A stretch of 21,679 nucleotides of DNA from a virus. This document shows positions 13,482-19,422 of the stretch, in pieces. The translations under genes and the position numbers were made by a program. How positions within the stretch are numbered: position 1 is the stretch's first letter; each line of letters begins with the position of its first letter. The stretch spans positions 1 through 21,679 of the IMG/VR virus record IMGVR_UViG_3300036853_000374. One strand, given 5' to 3'. The notes beneath the pieces are model-generated. The model had not been told where the DNA came from. It was given only the letters and a program-made list of their open reading frames with translations, and did not search any database.

Positions 13482-13976
13482 TCATATGGTCCGTTCCAAC
13501 GGTGTCGTGCCGTGGACAAACAGGGGATGCTTCGGCGAGCCGTCCTGATTGCGCCCCAGACAGCGCGTGTGTTCGAGCGACAAAATCCAACCCGCGAGCG
13601 ACGCGCCGTAGCAGTCGAGACGGGCGCGCCCCCACGCCGCGACGATGAGGTCCGCCTTATGCACCATCCACTTGAGCGTGTCCTGATTCAAGGGGCCATA
13701 GATCTCCTCGGCGCCCTGCTTGGCCGCGGCCCACATCACCTTCGGTTTCGTTGCCCGATACGCGTAGATGTTCCCCATCAACAGCCAGTCGAAGCCCCAC
13801 GCGCGCGCGAAGCCGACGCAGCGGCGGATCGTCGGGTCATCCTGTGAGCCGTCCGCCGTGGACGGATTCAGCCCGACGAAGAGCACAAAGCGCTCGCCCA
13901 TCGACAACCGACGCGACAGGGAATAGCGATACACCCCGTCCTCGCTGATGTCGGCCGCGGCGTCCAAGTACTTCAT
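13482..13976 (-). CDS. DUF1643 family protein
   Basis: A 164-residue protein with a clear DUF1643 signature. After RYSLSRRL it has FVLFVGLNPSTADGSQDDPT (residues 30-49), then IRRCVGFARAWGFD, IYAYRATKPKVMWAA, and a late ADLIVAAWG and CLGRNQDGSPKHPLFV. The function of the family is not established. The conserved LNPS-A-DD-T-RR block suggests an enzyme. The ATG at 13976 overlaps the stop of the second gene-end repeat (TGATG on the minus strand), so it is embedded in the coupled operon. The open frame to 14045 adds non-family sequence. DUF1643 is usually a chromosomal accessory gene, but phage copies are known. Confidence 0.88.
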   Translation of the reverse strand: MKYLDAAADISEDGVYRYSLSRRLSMGERFVLFVGLNPSTADGSQDDPTIRRCVGFARAWGFDWLLMGNIYAYRATKPKVMWAAAKQGAEEIYGPLNQDTLKWMVHKADLIVAAWGRARLDCYGASLAGWILSLEHTRCLGRNQDGSPKHPLFVHGTTPLERTI

Positions 13977-14014
13977 CAGAGCTGCTCCAAATCCCGTCGT
14001 CGAATCCGCCAGCC
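13976..14014 (-). repeat. 39-bp gene-end repeat, copy 2
   Basis: Second unit of the three. It differs from copy 3 at four positions, all in the first nine bases. It encodes GWRIRRRDLEQL-stop on the minus strand, and its TGA shares a base with the DUF1643 ATG. Confidence 0.8.
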
Positions 14015-14149
14015 TGGACTCAGGACCGCGTCTCGGCCAGTCCACCGCGGCAGGTCGCGCTTGGGGATCGCGAAGGATTTCCGGTTAGTCGAGTGTGTGC
14101 GTGACGCGTTTCGTTTTGACTTCCCGGAAGTCGTAGATCGCCACCGCAT
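13976..14149 (-). CDS. Possible 57-residue ORF ending in the gene-end repeat
   Basis: An ATG at 14149 opens a frame that overlaps the end of the next upstream gene by 65 bp, then continues through KSFAIPKRDLPRWTGRDAVL and ends with the repeat-encoded GWRIRRRDLEQL. The second half looks protein-like, including a second IPKRDL motif that resembles the repeat's IRRRDL, as if the tail had been duplicated. The first 25 residues are Ser/Arg-rich and probably not coding. It may be a remnant of a helix-turn-helix gene whose 5' part was replaced. Confidence 0.3.
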   Translation of the reverse strand: MRWRSTTSGKSKRNASRTHSTNRKSFAIPKRDLPRWTGRDAVLSPGWRIRRRDLEQL

Positions 14150-14282
14150 CGCCGTCCTCCATGGCCTCCGTCGTCTCGTCGGCCAGCAAATACGAGGCGT
14201 CAGGATCGTTCCGGTCCGTCTCCCGCTTCACGTAGATCCGCCGCGGCCACGTCGCCGCGGGCGACTGCTTCTTCTTCGACAT
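14085..14282 (-). CDS. Small hypothetical phage protein
   Basis: 65 residues with a strong ribosome site (AAAGGAG, six bases before the ATG at 14282). It begins with a Lys-rich end (SKKKQSP), then strands RRIYVKRETDRND, ASYLLADETTEAM and VAIYDFREVKTKRV. That layout ('iYV..e....e.yl.a..t...a......vavYel.ev') is common among small phage proteins of unknown function. It lies inside the 3' end of the upstream helix-turn-helix gene by 83 bp, which is a large overlap for this operon, but its own Shine-Dalgarno is the best in the region. Confidence 0.6.
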   Translation of the reverse strand: MSKKKQSPAATWPRRIYVKRETDRNDPDASYLLADETTEAMEDGDAVAIYDFREVKTKRVTHTLD

Positions 14283-14514
14283 CCGTCGCTCCTTTCGCCC
14301 GTTTCCGCAGGCGCTGTGAGGTCACCGCGATCGTGGCGTACGACGTGCCGAGCACTTCGGCAATCTCTTGGAGGGAGGCGCCCGTGCCTTTCAAGAGCGC
14401 GACGATATCGGTTTGACTCATGTGCTGCCGCAGCCCCGCCGCCAGCAGCACGTTGGTCATCGTGGTCTGGCGGATCAGACGCTCCAGCGGCGGGTCGGAT
14501 TGGGTTTTCGGCAT
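14200..14514 (-). CDS. Small helix-turn-helix protein (sigma region 4-like)
   Basis: 104 residues from the ATG at 14514, directly next to the upstream stop (gap of zero). Residues 21-44 form a helix (NVLLAAGLRQHMSQTDIVAL). Residues 46-72 (ASLQEIAEVLGTSYATIAVT) read as a helix-turn-helix like those of sigma factor region 4, with the recognition helix TSYATIAVTSQRLRK. The C-terminus is acidic. It is likely a DNA-binding regulator of phage genes. The last 83 bp overlap the following gene. Confidence 0.6.
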   Translation of the reverse strand: MPKTQSDPPLERLIRQTTMTNVLLAAGLRQHMSQTDIVALLKGTGASLQEIAEVLGTSYATIAVTSQRLRKRAKGATDVEEEAVARGDVAAADLREAGDGPERS

Positions 14515-14553
14515 TTACAGCCCCTCCAAATCCCGTCGTCGAATCCGCCAGCC
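14515..14553 (-). repeat. 39-bp gene-end repeat, copy 3 (parent copy)
   Basis: Third unit. Here it is the natural 3' end of a complete two-domain helix-turn-helix gene and encodes GWRIRRRDLEGL-stop, where RIRRRDL is the expected last strand of the domain. This makes it the probable source of copies 1 and 2. Confidence 0.8.
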
Positions 14554-15069
14554 CCGATCCCGGATCGCCGGCACGCGCTGGTCGGCAATCGCCCGCCGGA
14601 GATACGCCTGTGAGAGCCGTTTGATCGCGGCCGCCTCCGCCACGGTCACGTACTGCGCCGCGCGTTCGTCCGGACTGAGGGTCTCCGCCACCGTCTCCGA
14701 CACTGGCGGCGATGGCGGGGACTGGTGCAGGGCGTGGAGGTAGCGCAAGGCTTCCGTGAAGAACCGGTGGATCGCGTCGTCGGCCGGCCGCGCGAGGGCC
14801 TCCACAGGGGCTGTATGGGGCCTGCCGTGGCCGTTCCCGGTCCCGACCGCCGGTAAAACGAACGGCGACGGGGCTGGACGGCGCTCAGATGCGAGTCTGG
14901 CCACGTCGTCAGGGTTGTAGACGGCCACCGGCGGCGTGCCCTCCTGGCGGCGGAGACGCTGTTCCAACTTCTTGGCCCGCCCGAGCCGTTCGACGGTCCG
15001 TTTCGAGCAGCCGATCCGCGCGGCGGTTTCGTCCACGGTCCACCAGGCCGACAGGTCAGTCTCCGCCAT
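14515..15069 (-). CDS. Protein with two helix-turn-helix domains
   Basis: 184 residues from the ATG at 15069 (AGG upstream); a GTG at 15114 is an alternative. The N-terminal domain (residues 9-60) has WWTVDETAARIGCSKRTVER and a final VAVYNPDDVARL, a MerR/HTH_17-type layout. The C-terminal domain (residues 139-184) has YVTVAEAAAIKRLSQAYLRR, VPAIRDRGWRIRRRDLEGL and the same fold type. The linker is Pro/Ala-rich. Two HTH_17-like domains in one chain suggest binding of two half-sites, as excisionase-like or partition regulators do. The 3' end carries repeat copy 3. Confidence 0.75.
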   Translation of the reverse strand: MAETDLSAWWTVDETAARIGCSKRTVERLGRAKKLEQRLRRQEGTPPVAVYNPDDVARLASERRPAPSPFVLPAVGTGNGHGRPHTAPVEALARPADDAIHRFFTEALRYLHALHQSPPSPPVSETVAETLSPDERAAQYVTVAEAAAIKRLSQAYLRRAIADQRVPAIRDRGWRIRRRDLEGL

Positions 15070-15120
15070 GCCTGCCCGCCATGCCGCCAGATGGCGGCCA
15101 GTTCCACGTGCCACGAGTCA

Positions 15121-15477
15121 TCATTGATGGCGCCCACTGAGTTCTTTCAGGAGAGCCCGCAGGAGTTCCGCCGCGTTGTTGACGGCCGCCATCGCCTCGG
15201 CGGATCCGCCGGCGTCGGGATGGCGGGTCCGCGTGAGCGCGCGCTGCCCCTGGCGAATGAGTTCGTGCGCAGCGATCACCACGTCCTCGGTCACCGACGC
15301 GCGGGCCCGGTGCGCCTCGCGCACGCGCTGCCGCCGCACGTCTTCCTCGATCACGAATTGCTTCAGGGGTTCGCGGAGTTCGACCGGCGGCGTCAAGAGC
15401 CAGGCGACGTATTGGTCCGGTAACTCCGTCAACAACATGCCCTTGTGCTTCCCAAACGGCATCCGCACGTGTGACAT
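15121..15477 (-). CDS. DUF3820 plus J-domain-like fusion protein
   Basis: 118 residues with a strong ribosome site (AGGAGG, six bases before the ATG at 15477). Residues 5-29 (RMPFGKHKGMLLTELPDQYV then AWLL) are a DUF3820 domain ('MPFGKYKG..L..LP..YL.WL'), which is often seen with exonucleases. Residues 65-112 resemble the end of a DnaJ J-domain, with the catalytic-type motif TRTRHPDAGGSAEAMAAVNN (HPD at 86-88) and a following helix. In J proteins HPD stimulates DnaK. Here it could recruit host DnaK for phage replication, as lambda P and DnaJ do, but that is inference. The stop is next to the downstream helix-turn-helix gene. Confidence 0.75.
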   Translation of the reverse strand: MSHVRMPFGKHKGMLLTELPDQYVAWLLTPPVELREPLKQFVIEEDVRRQRVREAHRARASVTEDVVIAAHELIRQGQRALTRTRHPDAGGSAEAMAAVNNAAELLRALLKELSGRHQ

Positions 15478-15577
15478 CGGCGCCCTCCTGAAAGGCTCCC
15501 CCTGAAGGTGATCGGCGGGCAGTGCGTCAGGAGTCGCACGTGTCGGGTGGCCACCCTAGCCCGCCGAACTTGGTTGC
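15478..15577 (-). promoter_or_regulatory. Intergenic gap with 12-bp palindrome
   Basis: This 100-bp gap follows the replication-initiator gene. It holds a perfect palindrome, GGGTGGCCACCC, at 15545-15556 and the AGGAGG ribosome site of the next gene. The palindrome has no loop or T-run, so it looks more like a protein site than an intrinsic terminator. Confidence 0.3.
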
Positions 15578-16657
15578 TTACGACGCGGCTTCGCGCCGCT
15601 CCATCGCGATCGCGCGGATACAGTCCTCCTCAGAACGACAGCGCGGGGCATGCGGACAGCGGCCATACACCCGGTTGCGAATCGTGCGCGCTTCGTCCAG
15701 TTCCCGACGACTCAACCGGCCGTCGTCCGCGTCGCGTGGCGACCCCCGCGCGGTGCGCTCAGCCGATCGAAGCACGCGCTTCCAAAACGCGAACTCGGTC
15801 TTATCGGGGATCGCCTGCGCGTCCGGAATCGCGGCGAGCTCGTGGGCGTAGCGCGCGAACAACTGCGCGTCGAGGTCCGCGTCCGTCTCGCCGGGCTGCC
15901 GCGCGAGCTTCCGCCGTTCCTCGAGGTGAAACAGCATCGGCACGTGCACGCGGCCGTCGCACCAGGCGTGCGTGGTGCCGAACCACCGACACGGGGGGGG
16001 TGCCGCTCGGGTCGGCGGGCTTTCGGCGGCCGCCGGCGGTGTTGTTGTTGTGGTACGTGAGTTGTTGTACGTAGCGCGCGCGCGCGGGTCTAGGGGAAGG
16101 GGAGGCGCCGGATCACAAGGATCACAAGTACCGATCACAAGTTCGGGCTCACTTGTGTAACTTGTGATCCGGGTGATCGTGCGTTTTACCCAACTTGTGA
16201 TCCTTGTGATCACATGTTGACGCCCTACATGTGATCGAGGACGCGCCGGCGGGTTGCTCGCTAATTGGACGGACGGCGGGTCCGCGAAGAGATCGCCGGT
16301 CGTGTCGTCCGGTCGGGCGCGACGCGGAGGCACCGCCCGGAGATCCGCCCGCAGCGGGAGGGGCACGTCCGTCAGCGGCGCCGCGCCGACCACATGGGCG
16401 AGCGTGTAGCGGGCCCGTCGCCCTTGCCCGCCGTCCACGACGCGCACTTCCCCGATCTCCACCAGCACCGGGAGCCAGGCCCACACCGTCCGCCGATCGA
16501 GATGCGCCAGCGTGGCGAGGGCGCCCATGCTAATCAGGGGCGTCGTGGTCTCCCCGTCCGGAATTAAACGCGCGATCGCCGCGAGCAGAGCGCGGGCCAC
16601 ATCAGTCACCTTCGGATGGGTACAGGTTTCGACGTACTCGAGTGCCGCGCGACTCAC
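15578..16657 (-). CDS. Putative replication initiator with winged-helix N-terminus
   Basis: 359 residues from a GTG at 16657. Residues about 15-85 look like a winged helix-turn-helix (LISMGALATLAHLDRRTVWA, then VLVEIGEVRVVDG, GRRARYTL). Residues 90-235 are a low-complexity Pro/Arg/Thr linker. The C-terminal part is helical and ends with a Cys cluster (CPHAPRCRSEEDC; C334, C340, C346) that could bind zinc. The iterons at 16111-16211 fall in the linker (residues about 149-183). Initiator proteins such as lambda O also have an N-terminal DNA-binding domain, a linker containing the origin iterons, and a C-terminal partner-binding domain. No helicase or loader is visible beside it, so it would use the host's. 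The initiator role is inferred from this architecture. Confidence 0.6.
   Translation of the reverse strand: MSRAALEYVETCTHPKVTDVARALLAAIARLIPDGETTTPLISMGALATLAHLDRRTVWAWLPVLVEIGEVRVVDGGQGRRARYTLAHVVGAAPLTDVPLPLRADLRAVPPRRARPDDTTGDLFADPPSVQLASNPPARPRSHVGRQHVITRITSWVKRTITRITSYTSEPELVIGTCDPCDPAPPLPLDPRARATYNNSRTTTTTPPAAAESPPTRAAPPPCRWFGTTHAWCDGRVHVPMLFHLEERRKLARQPGETDADLDAQLFARYAHELAAIPDAQAIPDKTEFAFWKRVLRSAERTARGSPRDADDGRLSRRELDEARTIRNRVYGRCPHAPRCRSEEDCIRAIAMERREAAS
16111..16211 (+). repeat. Inverted iteron array inside the initiator gene (candidate origin)
   Basis: The 9-mer GATCACAAG occurs at 16111-16119, 16120-16128 and 16133-16141. Its complement CTTGTGATC occurs at 16161-16169, 16194-16202 and 16203-16211, with degenerate copies at 16152-16160 (CTTGTGTAA) and at 16208-16216 and 16228-16236 (CATG in place of CTTG/CAAG). 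The outer tandem pairs form a perfect 18-bp inverted repeat (16111-16128 against 16194-16211). This is the size and spacing of phage/plasmid iterons, and the location inside the initiator gene is like lambda ori in gene O. Confidence 0.75.
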
Positions 16658-16694
16658 GCGCGACGCGGCCGTCTTGCGCGCGATCTCGATCTGA

Positions 16695-16700
16695 AATATA
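16695..16700 (-). promoter_or_regulatory. Possible -10 element upstream of the initiator gene
   Basis: TATATT on the minus strand lies in one of the few AT-rich patches here, about 38 bases before the initiator's GTG. No good -35 hexamer is visible at the right spacing, so this is weak. Confidence 0.25.
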
Positions 16701-16738
16701 TTCCCGTTGAGCTAGCCATTCGACGCGCCCTCGCACCC

Positions 16739-16778
16739 CCGCGCGGTCCGCTGTGCCCACAGAAATGGGACCGCGCGG
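16739..16778. repeat. Inverted repeat with nested hairpin
   Basis: CCGCGCGGTCC (16739-16749) is perfectly complementary to GGACCGCGCGG (16768-16778). Between them is a smaller stem, CTGTG/CACAG (16751-16762, two-base loop). There is no T-run on either side, so an intrinsic terminator is unlikely. It sits in the leader of the initiator gene. Confidence 0.6.
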
Positions 16779-16789
16779 TCGGGTTCCCT

Positions 16790-16921
16790 TCAGTTACACT
16801 TCGCGATTCGGGAAACGGGCGGCGCTGGGATCTCCGCTCTGATCTCGTCGGGCCACGCGGATCGCGGCCGTCCTACGTCCTCCTCGTCAACATCCACCCG
16901 ATCGGCGTGTGTGCCCCGCAC
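16790..16921 (-). CDS. Possible 43-residue protein, low support
   Basis: A GTG at 16921 opens a 43-codon frame containing DVDEEDVGRPRSAWPDEIRA and ending VSRIAKCN. The second half has natural-looking composition, but no ribosome site or coupling is seen, and a second GTG lies within it. Otherwise the interval 16658-16953 holds no convincing gene apart from the hairpin and the weak promoter noted separately. Confidence 0.25.
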   Translation of the reverse strand: MRGTHADRVDVDEEDVGRPRSAWPDEIRAEIPAPPVSRIAKCN

Positions 16922-16953
16922 GCCGACCCGTGGACTCGCGTTCGATTACCGCC

Positions 16954-17100
16954 TTACCAGATATCGCCCCGCTTGCTGTACGACTCCTCATCCCGCCAGG
17001 TCTTCGTCACCGGGGACTCCTGGTGGGTGCGCCAGTAGATCCACAGGCCGGCGATCACCACGCCGGCGCCGCCGAGAGCGAACCAGATCCAGGTTTTCAC
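16954..17100 (-). CDS. Small single-pass membrane protein
   Basis: 48 residues from a GTG at 17100, nine bases after the previous stop. The N-terminus is one clear transmembrane segment (TWIWFALGGAGVVIAGLWIY), then a polar tail with charged residues (RTHQESPVTKTWRDEESY). The order suggests the N-terminus is outside and the tail in the cytoplasm. The family is not recognised. Neighbouring small genes include another membrane protein, so the pair may act at the envelope, for example in exclusion or lysis control. Confidence 0.5.
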   Translation of the reverse strand: MKTWIWFALGGAGVVIAGLWIYWRTHQESPVTKTWRDEESYSKRGDIW

Positions 17101-17109
17101 TACCCCATC

Positions 17110-17385
17110 TCAATGCACCTGGCCGTTGGGCGCGGGCATCGGATGGACTTCGACGCGCACGCCAGGCGGCAAGATCCGCACACACTGCTCCCGGACGAAG
17201 TCCGGCGCTCCGGTCTCCGGCCGCGCGAGATAGGCCACGAACCCCGCGCACGGCAAGAGCTTTTCGATCAAGCGATCCTGGGCGGCGAGTTTCACGCGCC
17301 AGCGTTGTATCAGCCAGCAGTAGCCGGCCGTGGCGGCCACGTTCAGCGCCGTCGCGATCCCGAGCGTGACATCCGGCCAGGTCAT
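17110..17385 (-). CDS. Small membrane-anchored hypothetical protein
   Basis: 91 residues from the ATG at 17385 (ATGA overlap). An N-terminal hydrophobic segment (VTLGIATALNVAATAGYCWL) is followed by a soluble part with two Cys, LLPCAGFVAYLARPETGAPD and VREQCVRILPPGVRVEVHPM. I do not recognise it. It is the second membrane-type gene in the pair. Confidence 0.5.
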   Translation of the reverse strand: MTWPDVTLGIATALNVAATAGYCWLIQRWRVKLAAQDRLIEKLLPCAGFVAYLARPETGAPDFVREQCVRILPPGVRVEVHPMPAPNGQVH

Positions 17386-17669
17386 GGACGCTCCACACTC
17401 GGCGCCGATGCGAGCCACCGGTCGAAGTCCGCCAGCGCGCGCCGCACCCGCTCGAACGCGGCTTCGAAGTGTTCGAACTGGTCCGTGTCCCACGCGGTCA
17501 ACAAGTCCTGCAGCAGTGCGAGATCGCGGCGCCGGACGTCGAGAATGGCGAGGCGCATCGCGTGCGCCACGGTGAGCTTGTGCTCGTCGTCCATCGCGGC
17601 CAGGCAGGCGACTTCTTCCACGGAGAGCTCCGAGGCGTAGCGGGCCTGCGGCATCAAACGTCCCGTCAT
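17382..17669 (-). CDS. Helical hypothetical protein
   Basis: 95 residues from the ATG at 17669, which overlaps the upstream stop (ATGA). It is almost all helix (ELSVEEVACLAAMDDEHKLT, HAMRLAILDVRRRDLALLQD, FEHFEAAFERVRRALADFDR). No motif is recognised. It may form a coiled dimer. Confidence 0.5.
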   Translation of the reverse strand: MTGRLMPQARYASELSVEEVACLAAMDDEHKLTVAHAMRLAILDVRRRDLALLQDLLTAWDTDQFEHFEAAFERVRRALADFDRWLASAPSVERP

Positions 17670-17875
17670 ACTTCCGGCTCCCGCATCAACGACGCCGCGT
17701 CCACCGCCCGGGTGACTTCGGCGCCGTAGCGTTTGTGCAACGTCAGGCGGACCCGGACCCGCGTGTCTGTCTGGCCGACGACGACGCCCGGTAACCGGCC
17801 GTCCGCTTCGAGCACATCCTGGTACGTGCCGGGGGTCGGCTTGTAGCGGATCGCCTCGCCGACCTGGAAGATCAT
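17666..17875 (-). CDS. Small beta-type hypothetical protein
   Basis: 69 residues, ATG at 17875 (ATGA overlap both sides). FQVGEAIRYKPTPGTYQDVL then LPGVVVGQTDTRVRVRLTLH looks like a short SH3/beta-barrel, followed by a basic helix. The function is unknown. Confidence 0.5.
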   Translation of the reverse strand: MIFQVGEAIRYKPTPGTYQDVLEADGRLPGVVVGQTDTRVRVRLTLHKRYGAEVTRAVDAASLMREPEV

Positions 17876-18105
17876 GCGTGCCCTCGCTCGCGCGTCGGCC
17901 GGCCCAACCAGCGGCGGATCCGCGCCGCTTCCGCCGGCAGATGATGCGCGTCACACGCGATCGCTAAGGCGTCCAGGTCTTGGGCGGTATGGTCCGGTTG
18001 CCCGATCTCCGACGCGGAATCCCACGCGATCGCGAGCTGCTGCACGTACTGCTGCAGTTGGCGGCGACAGGCCGCGGGGGTGGATCCGGTGGGCAGGGGG
18101 ATCAT
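17872..18105 (-). CDS. Small helical hypothetical protein
   Basis: 77 residues, ATG at 18105 (ATGA overlap). Two or three helices are visible (AACRRQLQQYVQQLAIAWDS, LDALAIACDAHHLPAEAARI), with basic ends. The layout is reminiscent of small regulators, but no family is recognised. Confidence 0.45.
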   Translation of the reverse strand: MIPLPTGSTPAACRRQLQQYVQQLAIAWDSASEIGQPDHTAQDLDALAIACDAHHLPAEAARIRRWLGRPTRERGHA

Positions 18106-18371
18106 GTGATCCGACCCTTCAGCCAGGCGTCAATCTGCACCCGGCGCGCGGCCCGCGACGGCCGCGGCAACGTCGGCCGCACCACTGACCACCCCGGTAA
18201 TCGCTGCCAGCCAAACGCGGACGCGCACACCGACGTGCGGATCACGGTGGCCGGTGTCTCCTTCCCGGTCCGAAGGTACCGGCGGACCGACTCCGCGGTG
18301 CTCTCCCAGCCGACGCAATCGGCTTGTTGGGCGAGCAGTTCTTTTTCGCGGGGGGTGATCACAGGCAACAT
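18102..18371 (-). CDS. Small hypothetical protein after the 20-bp palindrome
   Basis: 89 residues from the ATG at 18371. It begins LPVITPREKELLAQQADCVG and continues STAESVRRYLRTGKETPATV, with a basic C-terminus. No good ribosome site is visible. The first gene downstream of the palindrome at 18422-18441 could be controlled by it. The function is unknown. Confidence 0.45.
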   Translation of the reverse strand: MLPVITPREKELLAQQADCVGWESTAESVRRYLRTGKETPATVIRTSVCASAFGWQRLPGWSVVRPTLPRPSRAARRVQIDAWLKGRIT

Positions 18372-18421
18372 AGCGTGGCTTATCGGACTCCGTTCCGTTC
18401 CCTACAGAATCCGGGGGGTTT

Positions 18422-18441
18422 CACTTCCGCATGCGGAAGTG
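18422..18441. promoter_or_regulatory. Perfect 20-bp palindrome, likely operator
   Basis: CACTTCCGCATGCGGAAGTG is its own reverse complement over 20 bp. It lies in the gap between two leftward genes, 51 bases before the ATG at 18371. A loop-free palindrome suits a dimeric DNA-binding protein better than an RNA hairpin. It is not followed by a T-run. Confidence 0.6.
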
Positions 18442-18456
18442 CCCTTTCGCCCCCGG

Positions 18457-18810
18457 TCATGACTCGACCAGGCGCAGCCGCGGTTGCCGGTGCCCGCCGA
18501 CCTGGAGCATGCGGAGTCGCACCGCCCGCAGGTGCTGGGCGCGATTCCCTGCCCGCGTCTTCGCTTGCTGCTCCATAAACCGCAGGACCTCGCCTTCGCG
18601 AAAGAGCGCCACGCCCGATCGCGTCCGCTCACACGCGAGCTGCCGATGCGCAGCGAGCCACCGCACCCACCGCGGGGTCACATCCAACATCCGGGCGACG
18701 GCGCCCGTGGTCAGCCGCCGGTAATCCGGCAGCGGTTCCGGGGTCCCGAGAAACCACGAGCCCGCGCGATTGCGACGCGAATCTGGCTGTTGTACTCTGG
18801 ATGTCTGCAT
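18457..18810 (-). CDS. Helix-turn-helix (HTH_17-like) regulator
   Basis: 117 residues from the ATG at 18810. Residues 31-80 (RRLTTGAVARMLDVTPRWVR, then ACERTRSGVALFREGEVLRF) form a MerR/excisionase-type helix-turn-helix with wing and final strand. The N-terminal 30 residues are polar and the C-terminus is Arg-rich (HLRAVRLRMLQVGGHRQPRL). It is likely a DNA-binding regulator. The 20-bp palindrome lies immediately downstream, so an autoregulatory or neighbour-gene role is possible. Confidence 0.65.
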   Translation of the reverse strand: MQTSRVQQPDSRRNRAGSWFLGTPEPLPDYRRLTTGAVARMLDVTPRWVRWLAAHRQLACERTRSGVALFREGEVLRFMEQQAKTRAGNRAQHLRAVRLRMLQVGGHRQPRLRLVES

Positions 18811-18915
18811 GGCTGAGACGGCCTCCTAAGCTCCGTCGACTGTCGTGCGGTGCGGGGGCCGCGGATAGCTTGGTAGGCGGGTCCGCGGTCTCTGGTTTCG
18901 CTTCTCCTTCCCCTG
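18811..18915 (-). other. Intergenic gap, no gene seen
   Basis: 105 bp between two leftward helix-turn-helix genes. I see no strong promoter, hairpin or ribosome site in it. Confidence 0.4.
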
Positions 18916-19107
18916 TTAGCTGGCCTTCCGGAGTGCGGCATCGACGTCCAGGCCGTCGACGAGGATGATCCGTCCGCGGCGTACTGACACAATGCCGTGG
19001 CGGCGCAGCCACGCGCGGCACGCATCCTCGGACGGGAAGCGGAGTTCCGCCGCGAGTTCCTTCACGGTGCGCCAGCCTTTTAACGGCCGCGGCGGCGGGC
19101 GCGTCAT
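18916..19107 (-). CDS. Small helix-turn-helix protein next to the repressor
   Basis: 63 residues from the ATG at 19107 (ATGA overlap with the XRE stop). GWRTVKELAAELRFPSEDAC, then AWLRRHGIVSVRRGRIILVD, is a short HTH_17-type domain with a wing and a terminal DGLDVDAAL helix. It is cotranscribed with the XRE repressor and could act with it. Confidence 0.65.
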   Translation of the reverse strand: MTRPPPRPLKGWRTVKELAAELRFPSEDACRAWLRRHGIVSVRRGRIILVDGLDVDAALRKAS

Positions 19108-19316
19108 GACGCGATCGCGTCGGCTTCCGGGAAGACGTCCGGTGGAGTAACCTTGAACACTCTCGCCAAGCGTTCGCGTTCGTCGGGTCTCGCCTCCACG
19201 TAGCCGTTCTCGATCTGCCAGTACCGATACAGTCCGATCTTGGCCCGCGCCGCGGTATCCATCTGCGAGAGGTCGCGTTCGGCGCGGAGCACTCGAAGGC
19301 GTTTGTTTTTGGGCAT
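19104..19316 (-). CDS. XRE/Cro-CI family repressor candidate
   Basis: 70 residues, ATG at 19316. RLRVLRAERDLSQMDTAARA, then GLYRYWQIENGY, is a Cro/CI helix-turn-helix, ending ERERLARVFKVTPPDVFPEA as usual for the family. There is no C-terminal oligomerisation or cleavage domain, so it is Cro-sized. It heads the long leftward operon and faces the other XRE gene across an operator-like region. A TATAGT -10 element is so close to the ATG that the mRNA would be leaderless or nearly so. It is likely a lysogeny switch component. Confidence 0.8.
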   Translation of the reverse strand: MPKNKRLRVLRAERDLSQMDTAARAKIGLYRYWQIENGYVEARPDERERLARVFKVTPPDVFPEADAIAS

Positions 19317-19325
19317 GCGCCGAGG

Positions 19326-19355
19326 ACTATAGTGCGATGTCCACTACGTTGTCCA
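19326..19355 (-). promoter_or_regulatory. Sigma-70-type promoter of the XRE gene, near-leaderless
   Basis: On the minus strand, TGGACA (positions 19355-19350) and TATAGT (19331-19326) match the -35 and -10 consensus at five of six positions each, spaced 18 bases. Transcription would start about 19319-19320, three or four bases before the ATG at 19316, with no Shine-Dalgarno between. Confidence 0.55.
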
Positions 19356-19359
19356 CAAC
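19338..19359. promoter_or_regulatory. Operator-like repeats over the promoter
   Basis: TGTCCAC occurs twice, at 19338-19344 and 19350-19356, twelve bases apart. The second lies in an inverted repeat, GTTGT-CC-ACAAC (19348-19359). They cover the -35 box, so a bound regulator would block or shape transcription. Confidence 0.5.
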
Positions 19360-19422
19360 AAATTGCCGCAATCCGCAAAGTATTGCATGGCCGGATGTTG
19401 GGGGGCCAGACTTGTTAGAGCG

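Noticed and set aside
16111-16236. Short regular repeats considered as a CRISPR array
   Set aside because: Repeats are 9 bp, lie in both orientations, have no uniform spacers and are inside a coding frame.
16616-17038. A rightward 140-residue open frame across the initiator leader
   Set aside because: No family-like sequence, no ribosome site, and it runs antisense through a small membrane gene and the hairpin.
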